Below, piece after piece: positions 45,721 through 58,142 of a DNA stretch of 64,000 nt. The notes beneath the pieces were generated by a model. It saw only the letters and a program-made list of their open reading frames with translations, was not told the DNA's origin and made no database searches. Position numbers and translations under genes: made by a program. Source of the DNA: Phoronis australis. Its lineage: Eukaryota; Phoronida; Phoronidae. How positions within the stretch are numbered: position 1 is the first letter of the stretch; the number at the start of each line of letters is the position of its first letter. The stretch lies in NCBI GenBank assembly GCA_002633005.1, contig NMRA01000362.1:1-64000 (forward strand). The letters are read 5' to 3'.

Positions 45721-45955
45721 ATGACGTTGTTCATCATCACCACCATCATCATCATATTCGTCATCTTCATCATCATCTCCGTCGTCGTCTTTTCAGTTAA
45801 TTGCGGCAAGTGTCACTCAACATTGTATCCTATTTCCTACTAATTTCTAAACTCTACATTCGTCATATGAATGTTATCATTGCTTGTATTGTTCATCATC
45901 GCCACCATCGTCGTCATATATCCGTCATCTTCGCCATCATGTCTGTCGTCGTCTT
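45721..45955. repeat. Imperfect CAT/CGT trinucleotide repeat
   Basis: Two blocks (about 45,731-45,790 and 45,892-45,955) of catcatcacc / cgtcgtcatc type repeats separated by ~100 bases that are themselves partly duplicated ('attcgtcatatgaatgt' type). Confidence 0.85.
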
Positions 45956-47188
45956 TTCTGTTCATTTGGCCAAGTTTCTCTCCTCGGAGCGCTTTCATTT
46001 GCTCTTTTCCTTTTCGCTGCCAAATTTAAATCGATCTCACTCCCACTAAGTCTCCATCCCCGAAAGGGCCCGATCACGGTTCCCGAACCACCCCCTCCCC
46101 CCCGAATGCCTTGTTTAGAAAACTAGACAGTGACTGCTTCTGATCCTTGGCAGTGCCCATTATCTATGCAGAAGTTTGCGTATGGACAAAAAACGCATCA
46201 TAGGCACTGGACGTTGCTTTTAAATCTTAGCTATGAATATCAATGAATCACGCAGATTAACGATTTTCCTTCCGAATGCTTTAACTGAGCATCATGTACC
46301 GTCTCAACAATGTTAGTGATTAACAGATTATGCTGTTGGGCACGGTGGTGGAAACAGACGTTACATAATGTATTTAGCCAACATCCTAGTGCTCCCATGT
46401 GTGCATTACAGGCTTAATGGTTCCTACAAACAACCAATGTCAAAGCTTGAAATACGCTCATGTGCAAAACTGTAGGGTCTGCAAACGGCTTATGTAGAAC
46501 GGTAAGCTCCAACTCAATTTGCGTGGCTATGAAGTCGCGTAAAACACCAAGTCTTTGATAAATATTAGTCAATCCAAGCACGCCGTATATCAAGCTTTTG
46601 CTCGCAAATAGGCAGTAAACTCGTGTTGCTGAAGGAGCATGCGACACCTTGTTAAAGCGGTGTGAAGCACCTCCTTCACCCAAAAGTTTTGATTTAGGCA
46701 CCTTGCTCACGTAAAATTGATGTATCTTGTTCCTTATAACTTGCCCAATTTAGATGACATCTCCAGTGGGCTCGGAAGGAATTGACAAGTTACCTGACAC
46801 TTTATGAGCTGAGTCGTCTGAAGAAATAACAATCGGTCAATATTCCTCTCGGGATCCCAAACATCACTTGTAAACTGAGCAAGGAACAATATATGGTCAA
46901 ATTTATTACGGTAAGAGGCCTAAATTAAAACTTGGTTTTAACTCAACAAACAGGGGTTTATTGTCGGTTTAAGGTTATGCGCAGTAGGACCATAGGAACA
47001 TTTTAAATCTGGTTACCTCGGAAGCCATATCTAAAAAAAGCTAATCCGATTCGCACGTGTGTGAAATTTTCAGGTCGCATGCCTGATGCACTGTTGTGGG
47101 GTTAATCCTAAAATATTTCGCGTTTGTACGAGCGGATATCAAAACAAAGTAGTTTTACGTTTTTTTTATGAAAAATTGCTTAAAACAT
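45956..47188. other. Unassigned DNA
   Basis: Minus frame 46,414-46,710 shows no domain. Nothing else recognised. Confidence 0.4.
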
Positions 47189-47445
47189 GCGCGCACACAG
47201 CCTCTAATATGGGGGACTCGAATTTCTGACGACTTGGACTTTCTACTAACAAAAAGCGGTTGGACGACAAAAAAATTTAAAAAACAAAAATAATAAAAAA
47301 AATAAAAACGGGGTATCACGTTCAGGGAATTGAATCACGTGTTGCGCCTTTTTAGTATACTTTTTTTCGTTTTGTCGGACTTTTTGTTTCTCTGGTGTCC
47401 AGTTCGCCAAATGGGGCTCACTCGAGGCCCTGTGGGTTCGCGCAT
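47189..47445. mobile_element. MITE family 3 relative
   Basis: Contains 'gcgcgcacacagcctctaatatggggg' and 'ggtgtccagttcgccaaatgggg', matching the order of motifs in the copy at 56,044-56,335, with a poly-A rich centre. No frame. Confidence 0.65.
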
Positions 47446-49029
47446 GTAAAACGAAAATGAAATGGAGTATATTTTTTGGAGATTTTTAGATCAGTATTCT
47501 GAAAGTTTTTCATCGACATTTGGCCGTGTTATTGACAACGTTGTTTTGCTTTGGTTGTACCTTTCCTTTTTGCTACATTCTTCCAAAATCATTGTCACGT
47601 GACCCAATTAATGGCAGGTTTGTATGAAGTCAAAAATCAAATTCTGCTACTTTTTTCGTTCAGATAATGTATACTTTTACGGAGTTAAATTCAAAAGTTT
47701 TCTAGGTGACATCTACCCAAATACATAGGTTTTTGATAAGGCTCCACGTGATCTAAGTCTTCCGAAGATGATATCGCTCGTGGTGGTTGTTTTTTCCCAC
47801 CGGGGTCTCCAAGACATATAATTATAATGCACGTACAGTTAGTCTTGAAAACGGCATACGACAGCGAGAATGTCGTTAAGCTGGGAAACTACGTGCAAAT
47901 AAAAGTTGCAAGTGAAGCTGGTCGCCTAGAAATCGGTAAAATAGCTTCACCATTCTCCCTTGCTTATCCATGATTAAGATAATGACAACCACTCACTAAT
48001 TGTACGTCCAAGATACGAAATCCATGAGACGAGTTCACACCCATATATACATGTACACAGTACAAATGTTTTATAAAACACAATGGCATACCTTGCAAAA
48101 TTTTTCCTACTTGTACTTCGTATGTTTGATTTCAGCAACAGTGGCGATGTAGACGATGTTTTCTAGAGGATTAATCACATTCTGTCTGGAACAGCTATTG
48201 ATTTTTTTTCTAGTGGGATGAGAATGCCATCAGAGTTCAAAGCTATCGTTGTGTTCAAGTTTTTGCACACTCAACATTAATGTTGATTAGGTCGTCTGAC
48301 GTTTAACCACCGTAATATTTTGGATATTCCTGAAGTACATACTGCATTGAGGCAATGTCAGCGTCGGTCAAGTTTCATAATAACTCTGCTGCAGACTTGC
48401 ACATCCCTTGGAACCAGATCAGATCAGATATCACGGTTCAGGTCATTCATAATTAGGTGACACACTTCTGACTTCCGTGATTTTGTGTGCATTTGCAAGA
48501 CTCTTGCTGTTCTGGCGTGGGTTTACCGAGCCGCTTATCCACGAGCATCTCTTCAATCGCTGAATGGGAAGTTTTGAACACCTACATGTACATGTAGCTT
48601 AAGTAATTGCAAATGCGATGTAAACAAGGGCTCCAGAAGAGAATTAACCAGGGCTTTGACACTTTGATGTCTGCTCGTACAGAAAACGTTCGTAATCACA
48701 TTTGGGTGCCCTAGAAATACCTTCAGTCCGCTTGACCGCCAAAAGGAAGAACCGCATTATGATAACAGCCCTTGACTTCCAGAGCACAAAGTCGCTACTT
48801 CGTGTCAGTATAAAGGAATTCAAATTCATCTCACCTGTCGGCTATCAACTGTTTCCGTGGCAGCATCTTAAATTAGTGCTCATTTCAATTTATTAACTCA
48901 TCAATAACTAGCTTAGTTCTATTTACCATAATAATTAGTAATAATCTTATTACTATTATTACTACAGGTATTACTATTTTCATTGTCTTACCTGTGTTCA
49001 TATTCTACATGTACATATTGAGTTCTTAA
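47446..49029. other. Unassigned DNA
   Basis: No coding or RNA feature supported. Includes 'ctacatgtacatgtag' at about 48,581-48,596. Confidence 0.4.
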
Positions 49030-49110
49030 AACGTGATGTCATTACCATTGCCTTTGCCATTATCATTATCACTATTATTATTATTGTTATTATCATTATC
49101 ATTTATCAAT

Positions 49111-49163
<53 letters not shown>

Positions 49164-49226
49164 TATTATTATTATCATCACCATTTTTAGTATTATATTT
49201 TATCATTATCATTATTATTATCATTT
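49030..49226. repeat. (ATC)n / (ATT)n microsatellite
   Basis: Long trinucleotide tract, purest around 49,110-49,160. The poly-Ile frame that crosses it is not a gene. Confidence 0.97.
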
Positions 49227-52200
49227 TATTGAAATGTCATAGCCAAGACAACCTAAACCTTGCGTTTCTTCTTTTTAATTTTGCTCTCGTTATAATGTTA
49301 CCGTAAAGGTGTTTTAATAACTAAATGTAATATATTTGAATTAAAAAGTCGAATTTTCAATGATTGGCATCGTGAGTGTGAGATGTTTCAATTTAAATGC
49401 AATTTTGGACAATACATTCACTCGATCGATCAAACAGTTTACACTCGCTGACTACATGACACATGTAGAATATGACATTTCAACACAACGAATATGTAAT
49501 GAGCTATACACCCAAACGAGACCACACACAGGAAACTAATTTGCTTCTATTACCTGAGCAATCCTGTTTTCACCGACGACAAAGGGAAATCGCGTACAAT
49601 TCACGTCTCCCAGGTAAAATCAGACTATCCTTACCGAAGTGAACGCCTTGTCAGTACAAGCGATCCGCCTCTTTAGTCGTAACAGTTTCGTTTATCGAAG
49701 TGCCACACAAATCTGGTTTACATTAGCGAATTCGTTGCCTGGGTAACACCAGGTGCCAATGCGCCTATGTAACTTAAACATTCTTTCTAGGCAAAACACT
49801 CTTGGTGAATTTGCTGTTGCTTTAAACGGAAGCTATTTATGTTGAAAACTAAAGCTTTGATAAACTGATGTTGTTTGGGAAACACTACCCAACATTTACA
49901 AAGAATCAAATACCAATTTCACCGCAAAACACAAGTTCAAAAACATTGGACTCAGAAGCACGTGGTCATTTCGTGGCGTTTACCATTTACTGGGCACTTT
50001 TCAAGAATAAAACCAAAGGTATTATGGTGTAACTATAATATCTTTGGATGAAGGTAGTGTGGTCACACTGTTTTGCTTGTGATGCATGTTTTTTCAAAAG
50101 TGTTATGTCGTTACAGAACGCAGCCTTGTCTTAAGCCTTGGCTGAACTTTACATAGTGCACAACATCGGGACTAAACGAGGATTCGGATAAAATTTACTC
50201 TGTAGACCGCCACCAGTCCAGCTTTAGTTTTGTGAGTGTTCTAGAAAGGCCGTTGATTGCTTTTTCTCATTGGTGTAGTCGCGATGGCAAAGATGACGTC
50301 AACTTCACGTGTTGTCTGTCTTGCCTTCCTTTGATGAAGTTATGTGTTACTGTTTTGCAAAATAATTCCCACTGGGCAGTTCAAACTCCACGGTAGCATA
50401 CTTGTCGGTAACATTTCAAAAACCGAAGAGCGCGGTTGCAATCGCACGCCACTGAGGCATTGCACTGTCACACGCCGTCCAGTTTATCGTTTGCGAAACT
50501 ACGCGTAAAGATAATTGAGACACGGCATAGAGTATAGAACGAAGACACACAGTTATGTGTATTATCAATCCATGAAACTTTGATCTTGCACACAGTGGCA
50601 ATGACGTGAAACTAAATGATGTATATTGTTGGATGCAACATCCTTATTCACTAGTGACATCTGTCGAGTTTGCATCGCATTTTATTTCCGCTATGTACAT
50701 GTACGTCTACACTTTTGCGAGAGCTTGAAATTTGCAATAATACTGCACTTCCTGTGCTATTTCTAATATAACAAACGACGCCAAGAATTCTACTAAATGA
50801 ACACAGTGAACGTCGTTTCAATATCTAAATGCTTTCTTTCTTACTCCATAGATAGTCCTACCAGCTAGCTAGTATTATCCGTACATTCACGGCCAAGTCA
50901 CAGTTCGAGTCCTTGAAGATCCCTCAAACATAAAGAAATTGGAGTGGACAGAATTTGACGAAAACTTTTTTCCACAAAAAGTATCCGGCCTCGGCTCTTA
51001 TCTACTCGGATACGAAAGTCCCGCCATTCCCAGGGCCCATTTTTTCACTAATCCACTACCCTTCAAACAAGTGGAAATTGTCAAAAATTTGGTTAGCAAT
51101 GACACATTTTAAGCTGCGCTTCTGGAATCTAGAGTGCAAGAACATTCATGTTGTCTCCTATTTTGCACCGCATTATTCTGGTTGTAGATACAAAAAGGTC
51201 AAAATTGCAATATTTTAGTCAGTTTTGACATATCATTTTTCCGATGGACGTAGCAAAGCAGAAAACACGTGTTTGTTGAATTTCTTTATCTTTCAAAAAA
51301 CACCATAGCGTGTTCATAATGTCAGTAATTATGCCTTTTTCCAGGTGTCTTGAGACAGGGTGCAAAGGCTTTCATTGATCCAGACGATGATAACGTCAAA
51401 ATCAGCCACTCCAGCCTGCTACACTTACCGCAAGCTATGGTTAGAGTTCGAATTAAAATAGCAACTCCTATATGAATTTCACGAGAACACATCGGATTTA
51501 AGATTGATGATCCAGCGAGGCGTGAAAATGAGAAACTAAAGTCAAGTCCAGCCATGTGCGGCTGGCATTGTTGCATGTTTTTATGTAATATATGATCATA
51601 ACCGGATTGAGATTTTGAATACATATATTAGGAAAGAATGAAGACGTCAAAAACGCTTTTATTAACAATCGGCCTTATTTCATTTGAGATACTGTGAACG
51701 TTGAAGATTAAATCTCAAAAATCCTGTTTCAACAGTTCACGTTATCATTTCGTTTTTGTAATATGCAACGTTTCATTTTTTCATAAAATAGTAGAAGACT
51801 CCCCGCGCTTAGTAAGTGGGTCACTTTCTTAGAACAATTCCCAACACCGCACCCAGCATTGCATAGAACGATTACGAAGTTTCCTGAATCCGATCAACCA
51901 TTTCTGAGATATATGTACATGTATGATGTTCCGAAGTTAGCTGAAACTTGAACTTTTGTCTATGGTTATACATTCCTTCCTGTAAGGTAATGTGGTTTAA
52001 TCTATGCGTACAATAGGTTTTTCTACGCGTGGACATGGCGTTTCAGTGTAGTTTGGATTAATATTCGTTTCGGCGGCACTGGATATGTGAGCGACTCATC
52101 AAGTGCAATGTACATTTATACAGCAAAGAAATAACAAACAGGTCAACAATGACAGTTTAAAAATTTGGTCGACAGAAATATTGTTTAGATGATTGGCAAC

Positions 52201-55200
52201 AACAGGAATTCATCGTAATACGCAGAGTCAAAGGGAACTATAGTAAAACGTGTTGCCGACCACGACATGGTCCGTGACAACGCTTACAACATGGTTTAAG
52301 AGTGTTCCGCGAAGTTCGACAACTTACTAAAAAGCAACCGTACTTACCAAAGTCACTAATTTTATCGAAAGCTTCTAGCAAGAACCTGCAAAATTTAACT
52401 TGACATTCCAGTCATCGGCAAAACAGTCGAAATATTTTGAGCAGTCTCAACTTCTGTTTTAAATATCACTAACACGGCTTTGTCAGTCAATCCGCCCACG
52501 GAGAAGTTTCACTTGCTTGAGCTCATCGCTTCACGCTCACCTAAGTACCGTTGGCAAGACGACCTTGTGTACGACCTTCATTAGTCTTCTGGAAAGTTTA
52601 ACTCCCAGTTATTATTGAAGACCTAGACGTTCGCTTTATATAGCTATCGTAAGCAGATACCCCAAGTCAAACAAATGGTCTTCCAAGATCGTACCCGTTC
52701 TGATACCGCTTGGTGGAATGCGTCATTAGTGTATCGGTATTGTGAAATCTCTGCTGCGGATTGCGAACGTCTTCATGTACGTCATAGCGAGTCTGGGAGG
52801 GTGTTAACATCCAATGGGCATAGATTTTCGTTGTTACTGTCTACGTTTAAAACAAAAACAAAATAATACTTTGTGTTTCCAGAACTCTCATCGTCTAGAC
52901 GCCCTCTCAGAAATAATACCTTTCCTGCATTGTTCTGACACCAAGACTTACTTTATCAGCACACAGTCTGTACTCAACTAGGCATGCGGTATCTTATACT
53001 ATCTGAACTAAACTCTTGATTACACGCACATTTCTTGTCAACGTAAATGCCATTAACAAAGTAATTATATTACCTGAACTTCCACAAATTTTAAGTAGTG
53101 CCCTGTTCAAAAATCCCTGTTGTGAGCCAGAATTCAAATGAAACAAATGTAAATTTTTTTTTTCGTTCATTTGAAACAGGATTTAGTTTCAAAACCAGTC
53201 ATGAGCTGTTTGCCTTGTCTAGTGGTATAGAGATAACTGATGAACGCCTGTTGTGATGGTGAAATGAATTATGGCTGCCGAACTACTATAGGCGCGTTGT
53301 GGGAATTTATTCTCCAGGTAAAATGTAATCGTTCATCTGCCGTTCATGTAGCATCGGCTGCCATTTTGAAATGCTCACGTGAGGTCATTTGTGATGAGAA
53401 TATCTGAGGAAGAATGTCATTACCCAATCCAGTTCGGTCAGAGTTCAATCTGAAAACGTTTCATTATATAAAAGTGGTCCATTCTGGGAAAGCGTGTACG
53501 ATTTTTCCTTGGGAAGTTGGCTTTTTAAGCTCGTGTTTATTGCTACATAAAATATAATGACAATAAATTAAAATACAAAGATTTAGCCCAGAAACCGAAA
53601 TATTACATTAATGCTTTTAACTATAAAACAACAATTTACTTACGTGTAAGTGAAACATAATATTGAGCAAAAACAAAAAATAGAGAAAATAACAAGAACA
53701 AAATCAATCAGTAAATGCAATTCCCTATTGCGAAATTTAAAAATAAAATCACTAACGTAATAGAGCATTACACTCGTGATTGTGACAACCGTATACTGGA
53801 AAACTAGTTTTTCTTGTCTCTATGCTAAGATTTTGAAAAATGTAACCAGATATTATGTTTGCTGGATTAAAGGTTGCGAAAGAGCTGTTCACGCTTAGCA
53901 TTATACAAGCGGAGGAAGACAGCAGGCCAAGAGTGAGCATCATTACTTATTGCACCGCAGGTACACTTATTTAAAAAATGCAACGTTATGATAGAACTTC
54001 TGTGAATAGCTCGCTTGCGAGTTTTTCGTTAGTCCATGTGACGTCACCGGAAAATGGGCATAACCGGCCATACTGCTCTTGTTTGGCCCGGAGTCTTTGC
54101 TACACACGCTAAATTTTACTGGAGTTTTTATGGTGAAATTTACGCTTAAAACGTTAACACAACTTAAAAGATGGTAGATGGATCGTGGAATAACTGTGAA
54201 TGGACGAAGAAAATGTGAACTTGTTATGTTGTGCGAAGCTGTGAACGGACTGAAATTGGAACTCAACCCGGTCTGGGCCTGAATGCCGCAGGCATACAGG
54301 GACGATAGCTTATCCCCATAAAAAGTTACTCACTTCAATATACAGCAAATAAAATCAAATGAAACATGCATATGCGCACATGGAGTTATAATTAATTAAC
54401 ACATACCCTGACTCATATAACTTGAACCTATCCATGAAAACCTCGCAGTTCGCTCAAAATTTTATCACAGGGCGCCATTTTGAGGAAGTTACGTGAAATC
54501 ACGAACAATAAGTCCAAGGAACACAAATTGTACAAATTCACTTGATATGTTCTCATGTTATTTTGCAAGTGTCACGCGCCAGGTTATTGCGCTTCACTCA
54601 GTCTCACGCTAGCCTTTGCCTCTTACTCACCTGACCAGTTGAACTTGTCTACTTTGTGGTTATCGCGCGCGCGGTTTCAGTTAACAGTAACCACAATGTG
54701 GAGTTGGAATTCTTCGCCAAAGTCACCTGAATTCCCGTAGCTCGGCTTCATCGAAGATATGTTTAGAAGCAGAAACGACCACTGGAGAAAGTAAGCGCCT
54801 CTTTAGGTGATAATTTTAGGTGTAGAATGTATTTTTGACGTGGTGAAAACTTAATCAGTGAGCGGATTTCGCCTATCACCCGTTTAAAATACACGAAACG
54901 AAATTAGTACAAAACGCTATACAACGTATTGTAGTGCGAATCTGAATTTCATTTGCCATAACAGCATTTTTCGAACTAAACGGCCAAAAAGTGGAATAAA
55001 ATAACAGAATACGCTCTGCTAACGTATTGGGCAAATGAGCCTAACGACAAGCTTTTGCCCCACTTCCCGTGACGTCACAGTTAAGTCTCACGTAATCTCG
55101 CGTTATTGTTATAAACTCGCAAAAGGACTATTGAGGCACAACCGCACTCGCAGTTCGTCTCCGAGAATTTCTTTAATTTCACGCAATAAACATAATTTAG

Positions 55201-55432
55201 TAGCAAAGAGAGGTGCGAGACTATTACACGTACCCTCAAGAAATGATTGGACTACTTTAAATCCCAGTGGTAAACTATGCCATGAAAGCAAACCGACAAT
55301 AATTGTTTTTTTTTTTTTGATGGAGAATTACATATTCAGTAGTAGTTCTGAGATGTATATTGATGGAGGGTGCGTCGCATTTATACCGATTGATAATAGC
55401 TAAATTTGTTATATTATTAATTTCTAGGATAA
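49227..55432. other. Long stretch without a supportable gene
   Basis: About 6.2 kb of AT-rich DNA. Frames such as 50,955-51,218, 51,322-51,624 (minus), 53,967-54,266 (minus) and 55,035-55,403 have no domain or paired splice sites. CRE-like TGACGTCA occurs at about 54,039 and 55,071. A (T)10 run is at about 55,309. An A-box-like 'ctagtggtatagagataac' at 53,219 could be a SINE trace but lacks a B box. Confidence 0.45.
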
Positions 55433-55684
55433 CTTTGCATAAATAGATCATCAAGTGCAGTTTCAGTAGCAGGGGAAGAGGAGTCCAGTCGAGAGAACCA
55501 AGGATTCATTGTGCCAGAACCCTTGACTGTACCTGCCACTGAAACAGCAGCATCGTCTATCAAGCTTACAAAGTGTGGTCAAGTTAGCGTTATCATAAAT
55601 AATGTCTCCATTGTTAGAATGAAAGAGTTATTAATCAACTCTAAAGTGGCGACTAGAAATATATTTCAAAAGTTTTCTGAATAG
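55433..55684 (+). other. Open frame without start codon, unassigned
   Basis: 83 codons open from just after a TAA to a TAG. The sequence is protein-like: S-V-A-G-E-E-E-S-S-R-E-N-Q, then P-L-T-V-P-A-T-E-T-A, then a C-terminal K-V-A-T-R-N-I-F-Q-K-F-S-E. It could be a terminal exon or a transposon fragment. The nearest acceptor-like 'atttctag' would leave an in-frame stop. I recognise no family. Confidence 0.25.
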
Positions 55685-56043
55685 GTTGAGAATTTTTTTT
55701 TAAATATTTAACGAGATGAATTCAATCATAATTCATTCAATAAACCACTGTTTGATCTGTAGTGTTTTTAAGAAACACCTAAAAGAACACTTATCCTTCA
55801 GTCATTGTAGGAAAAGATAGGCATACCCTTTCGTCGAATACCAGAAAAAGCGATATACCTGCGTTACAAGTTTCGTGTAAGTCATTTTAACACCCCTAGT
55901 GATAAGGTCGACACCCTGCACAGATTACGTCACCTGTACGTCAACTTTCATGCAATGTGACTTCGTTTCGTTGTTGACCACAAACGTGTGTGACCAAACG
56001 TTTTTTGGTAACCACTTTAAAATCACAGGGTAAAGTCAATACT
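55685..56043. other. Unassigned DNA
   Basis: Nothing recognised. Confidence 0.4.
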
Positions 56044-56335
56044 TTTCATGCGCGCACCCAGCCTAAAATATAAGGGGTCTCGAATTTTTCGATATGCATT
56101 ACTTTTACAGACAAAAGTCAACGAGGATTAAAAAAAAAGGAAAAAAAAAACAGACCACTAGGTTCAGGCCTACGAATTGTGCATCCGCGCAGATTCCTGT
56201 GGACTTTTGTCTCGTTTACTCGGAGTTTTTGTTTCGCTGACGGAGGCGGTCCTTTTTGCCCAATTCGCCAAATTGGGGGGTGGAGGCTCATTCGAGTCTA
56301 CCCTCCGGGTTGTATTCAAACTAATGCATGTTATG
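56044..56335. mobile_element. MITE family 3 copy
   Basis: Begins 'catgcgcgcacccagcc' followed by 'taaaatataaggggtctcgaattt', has a poly-A rich centre and the string 'ccaattcgccaaattgggggg', and ends near 'aatgcatg'. Complement of the nested element at 38,889-39,062. Confidence 0.7.
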
Positions 56336-57991
56336 TATTGGATTTTTTTCTGAATCAATTTTAGTTTGCTGCAGTATGCTGAAGAGGTTCGTTTCTCTGC
56401 TGTAACTAACGGACCCAGCCCGGGGCCAGCCAGCCAGGCAGGAGTGGACACTGGTTAATGTAATTGTATCACGGTGATACTGTACAGAGGGTGATAGTTC
56501 ATCTCCAATTCCTAGTGTTTATTTGTCATATTTTATAACGACAAAATCTACTTTCTTCCCGAGTATACCGTGTGCTAATATTGGCGACGAAAGGTCACTC
56601 CAGCGAATCATCCACTTCAAGTCATCCGCTAAGGTCAAAGGTCATTAAACACGTTAGGTTGGCTGCTGTCGATGTTAGTGGGTAAATTGTTGAAACAGAA
56701 ATATCCTGACAGAGGAATGCGATGAATCAGACTGCGGAACTCACCAGCTCGTATAAAATTACTATACACAATTTAACTAACGAGCTTCTGAAAAGGTAAG
56801 ATCTTTTCGGTGTGTTGTTGAATGTTGATTGTGTTTTAGGCTGTCTCAACCGACTTCATCATTTAAAGCTGTTTATTCATATATTCATTATCATTACTTG
56901 TTTGCCTTTGTTTGGTAATTTACCTTTGTCCATGAACACTGTCACGGTTACGTCCACAGTAAGGGTTCGTGGTAAACTTTGAGTCGGAAGATGCGTCATG
57001 TCTAAAAAAACATGTCGGTCTCAGTCTCCACGAAAGTACAGTGTACATGTATAGCCGGCTGTACAGAAATCTGGGCGATAATAGCTTATATGCTCGATAC
57101 GTAGCCATAAATTGCTACTCCTTAGCCTAAGAGTGTGCTGCCGGTGGCCGGTGCACACTGTCTGCCGATGAAGCGCGTACTAGTATGGTAGAGTGCGTAC
57201 GGTAGAGAAAAGGCGGTTTAAGAAGACTTGGGGATGGCAAGAGGAGGGTAGTAATTTACCACGGATGACACTCGACCATGTGACCGGAGTGTGGAGCTGG
57301 AATATTAGGAAATACCCATGTAAATGGAGTGGACTCGAAAAAAGATGATTTCATATGAGCAGTGGCGCCGTCTCTTTAGTGGGGAAGGGGGTTCATCCAA
57401 CGGTGGCAATCAAAACAATCGGAACTGAAATCGAGAAATTACGAGGGACACGGTGAAGGTCCCTACGACCCGTCACATGAATTTGTTAGATTCCACGTGT
57501 ATTTTGTGAACGCGTTCCATTTCCAATTATTGTATTGGAAGCATACTCAAAGAACTTAGAAAACGATGATGGAAGTCCGCCTTTGGCCAACGTCTCAGTT
57601 TCCGTCAACATCGTCATTCCCTTTGGCCCCGCACTGCTTCAGTCTTTGCTATAGTCACCTAGGCTGCGGTACTGTTCTCGTCATGTCGTGGCTCCCAAGT
57701 AGCCACTCCGCTAAGCGTGGTACAATTTCATGCGGTGCAGAACCACACAACACACAGGTCTCTGAAGACTTGAACTGTCGCTGAACCAAACTATTTTGCC
57801 ACAATTGGTACAAATTGCCACAACATTAGAATTATGACAATTTTTGCCGAAAATTGGACAGAAATTGTCGACACGAAAAATTACGACAGTTTGTGCCTCG
57901 AATATCCGCACAAACTGTAGCAATTTGAAGATTGTGCCAATTAGTGCACTGACGACAGATTGTGGACTTCGTAGGCATATTTACGCTTATC
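56336..57991. other. Unassigned DNA
   Basis: At 57,790-57,960 a short motif 'acaattNgNNcaaattg' recurs about five times on both strands, perhaps a decayed palindromic element. A frame at 56,170-56,451 (minus) overlaps the MITE and is not supported. Confidence 0.4.
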
Positions 57992-58135
57992 AGGGGCGGA
58001 TCCAGGATTTTGAGTTGGCGGGCAGGCCTGAGCATTAGCCAGGAGTTTGCCCGTCAGACATTTGTACCCCCGGCGAACTGCCAATTGTAATCTGGGAGAA
58101 TTTTAGGGGGGCATGGCCCCTTTAAATCCGCCACT
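57992..58135. mobile_element. MITE family 2, copy 3, with target duplication
   Basis: 144 bp from AGGGGCGGATCCAGGATT to TTAAATCCGCCACT, flanked by GCTTATC at 57,985-57,991 and 58,136-58,142. A 7-8 bp duplication and these ends fit a hAT-type MITE. It is inserted in the AATTG-motif region. Confidence 0.88.
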
Positions 58136-58142
58136 GCTTATC

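Noticed and set aside
49033-49242. Poly-isoleucine open frame
   Set aside because: Translation of an (ATC)n/(ATT)n microsatellite.
53219-53260. tRNA-Asp-like string
   Set aside because: Only an A-box-like half is present, with no B box downstream.
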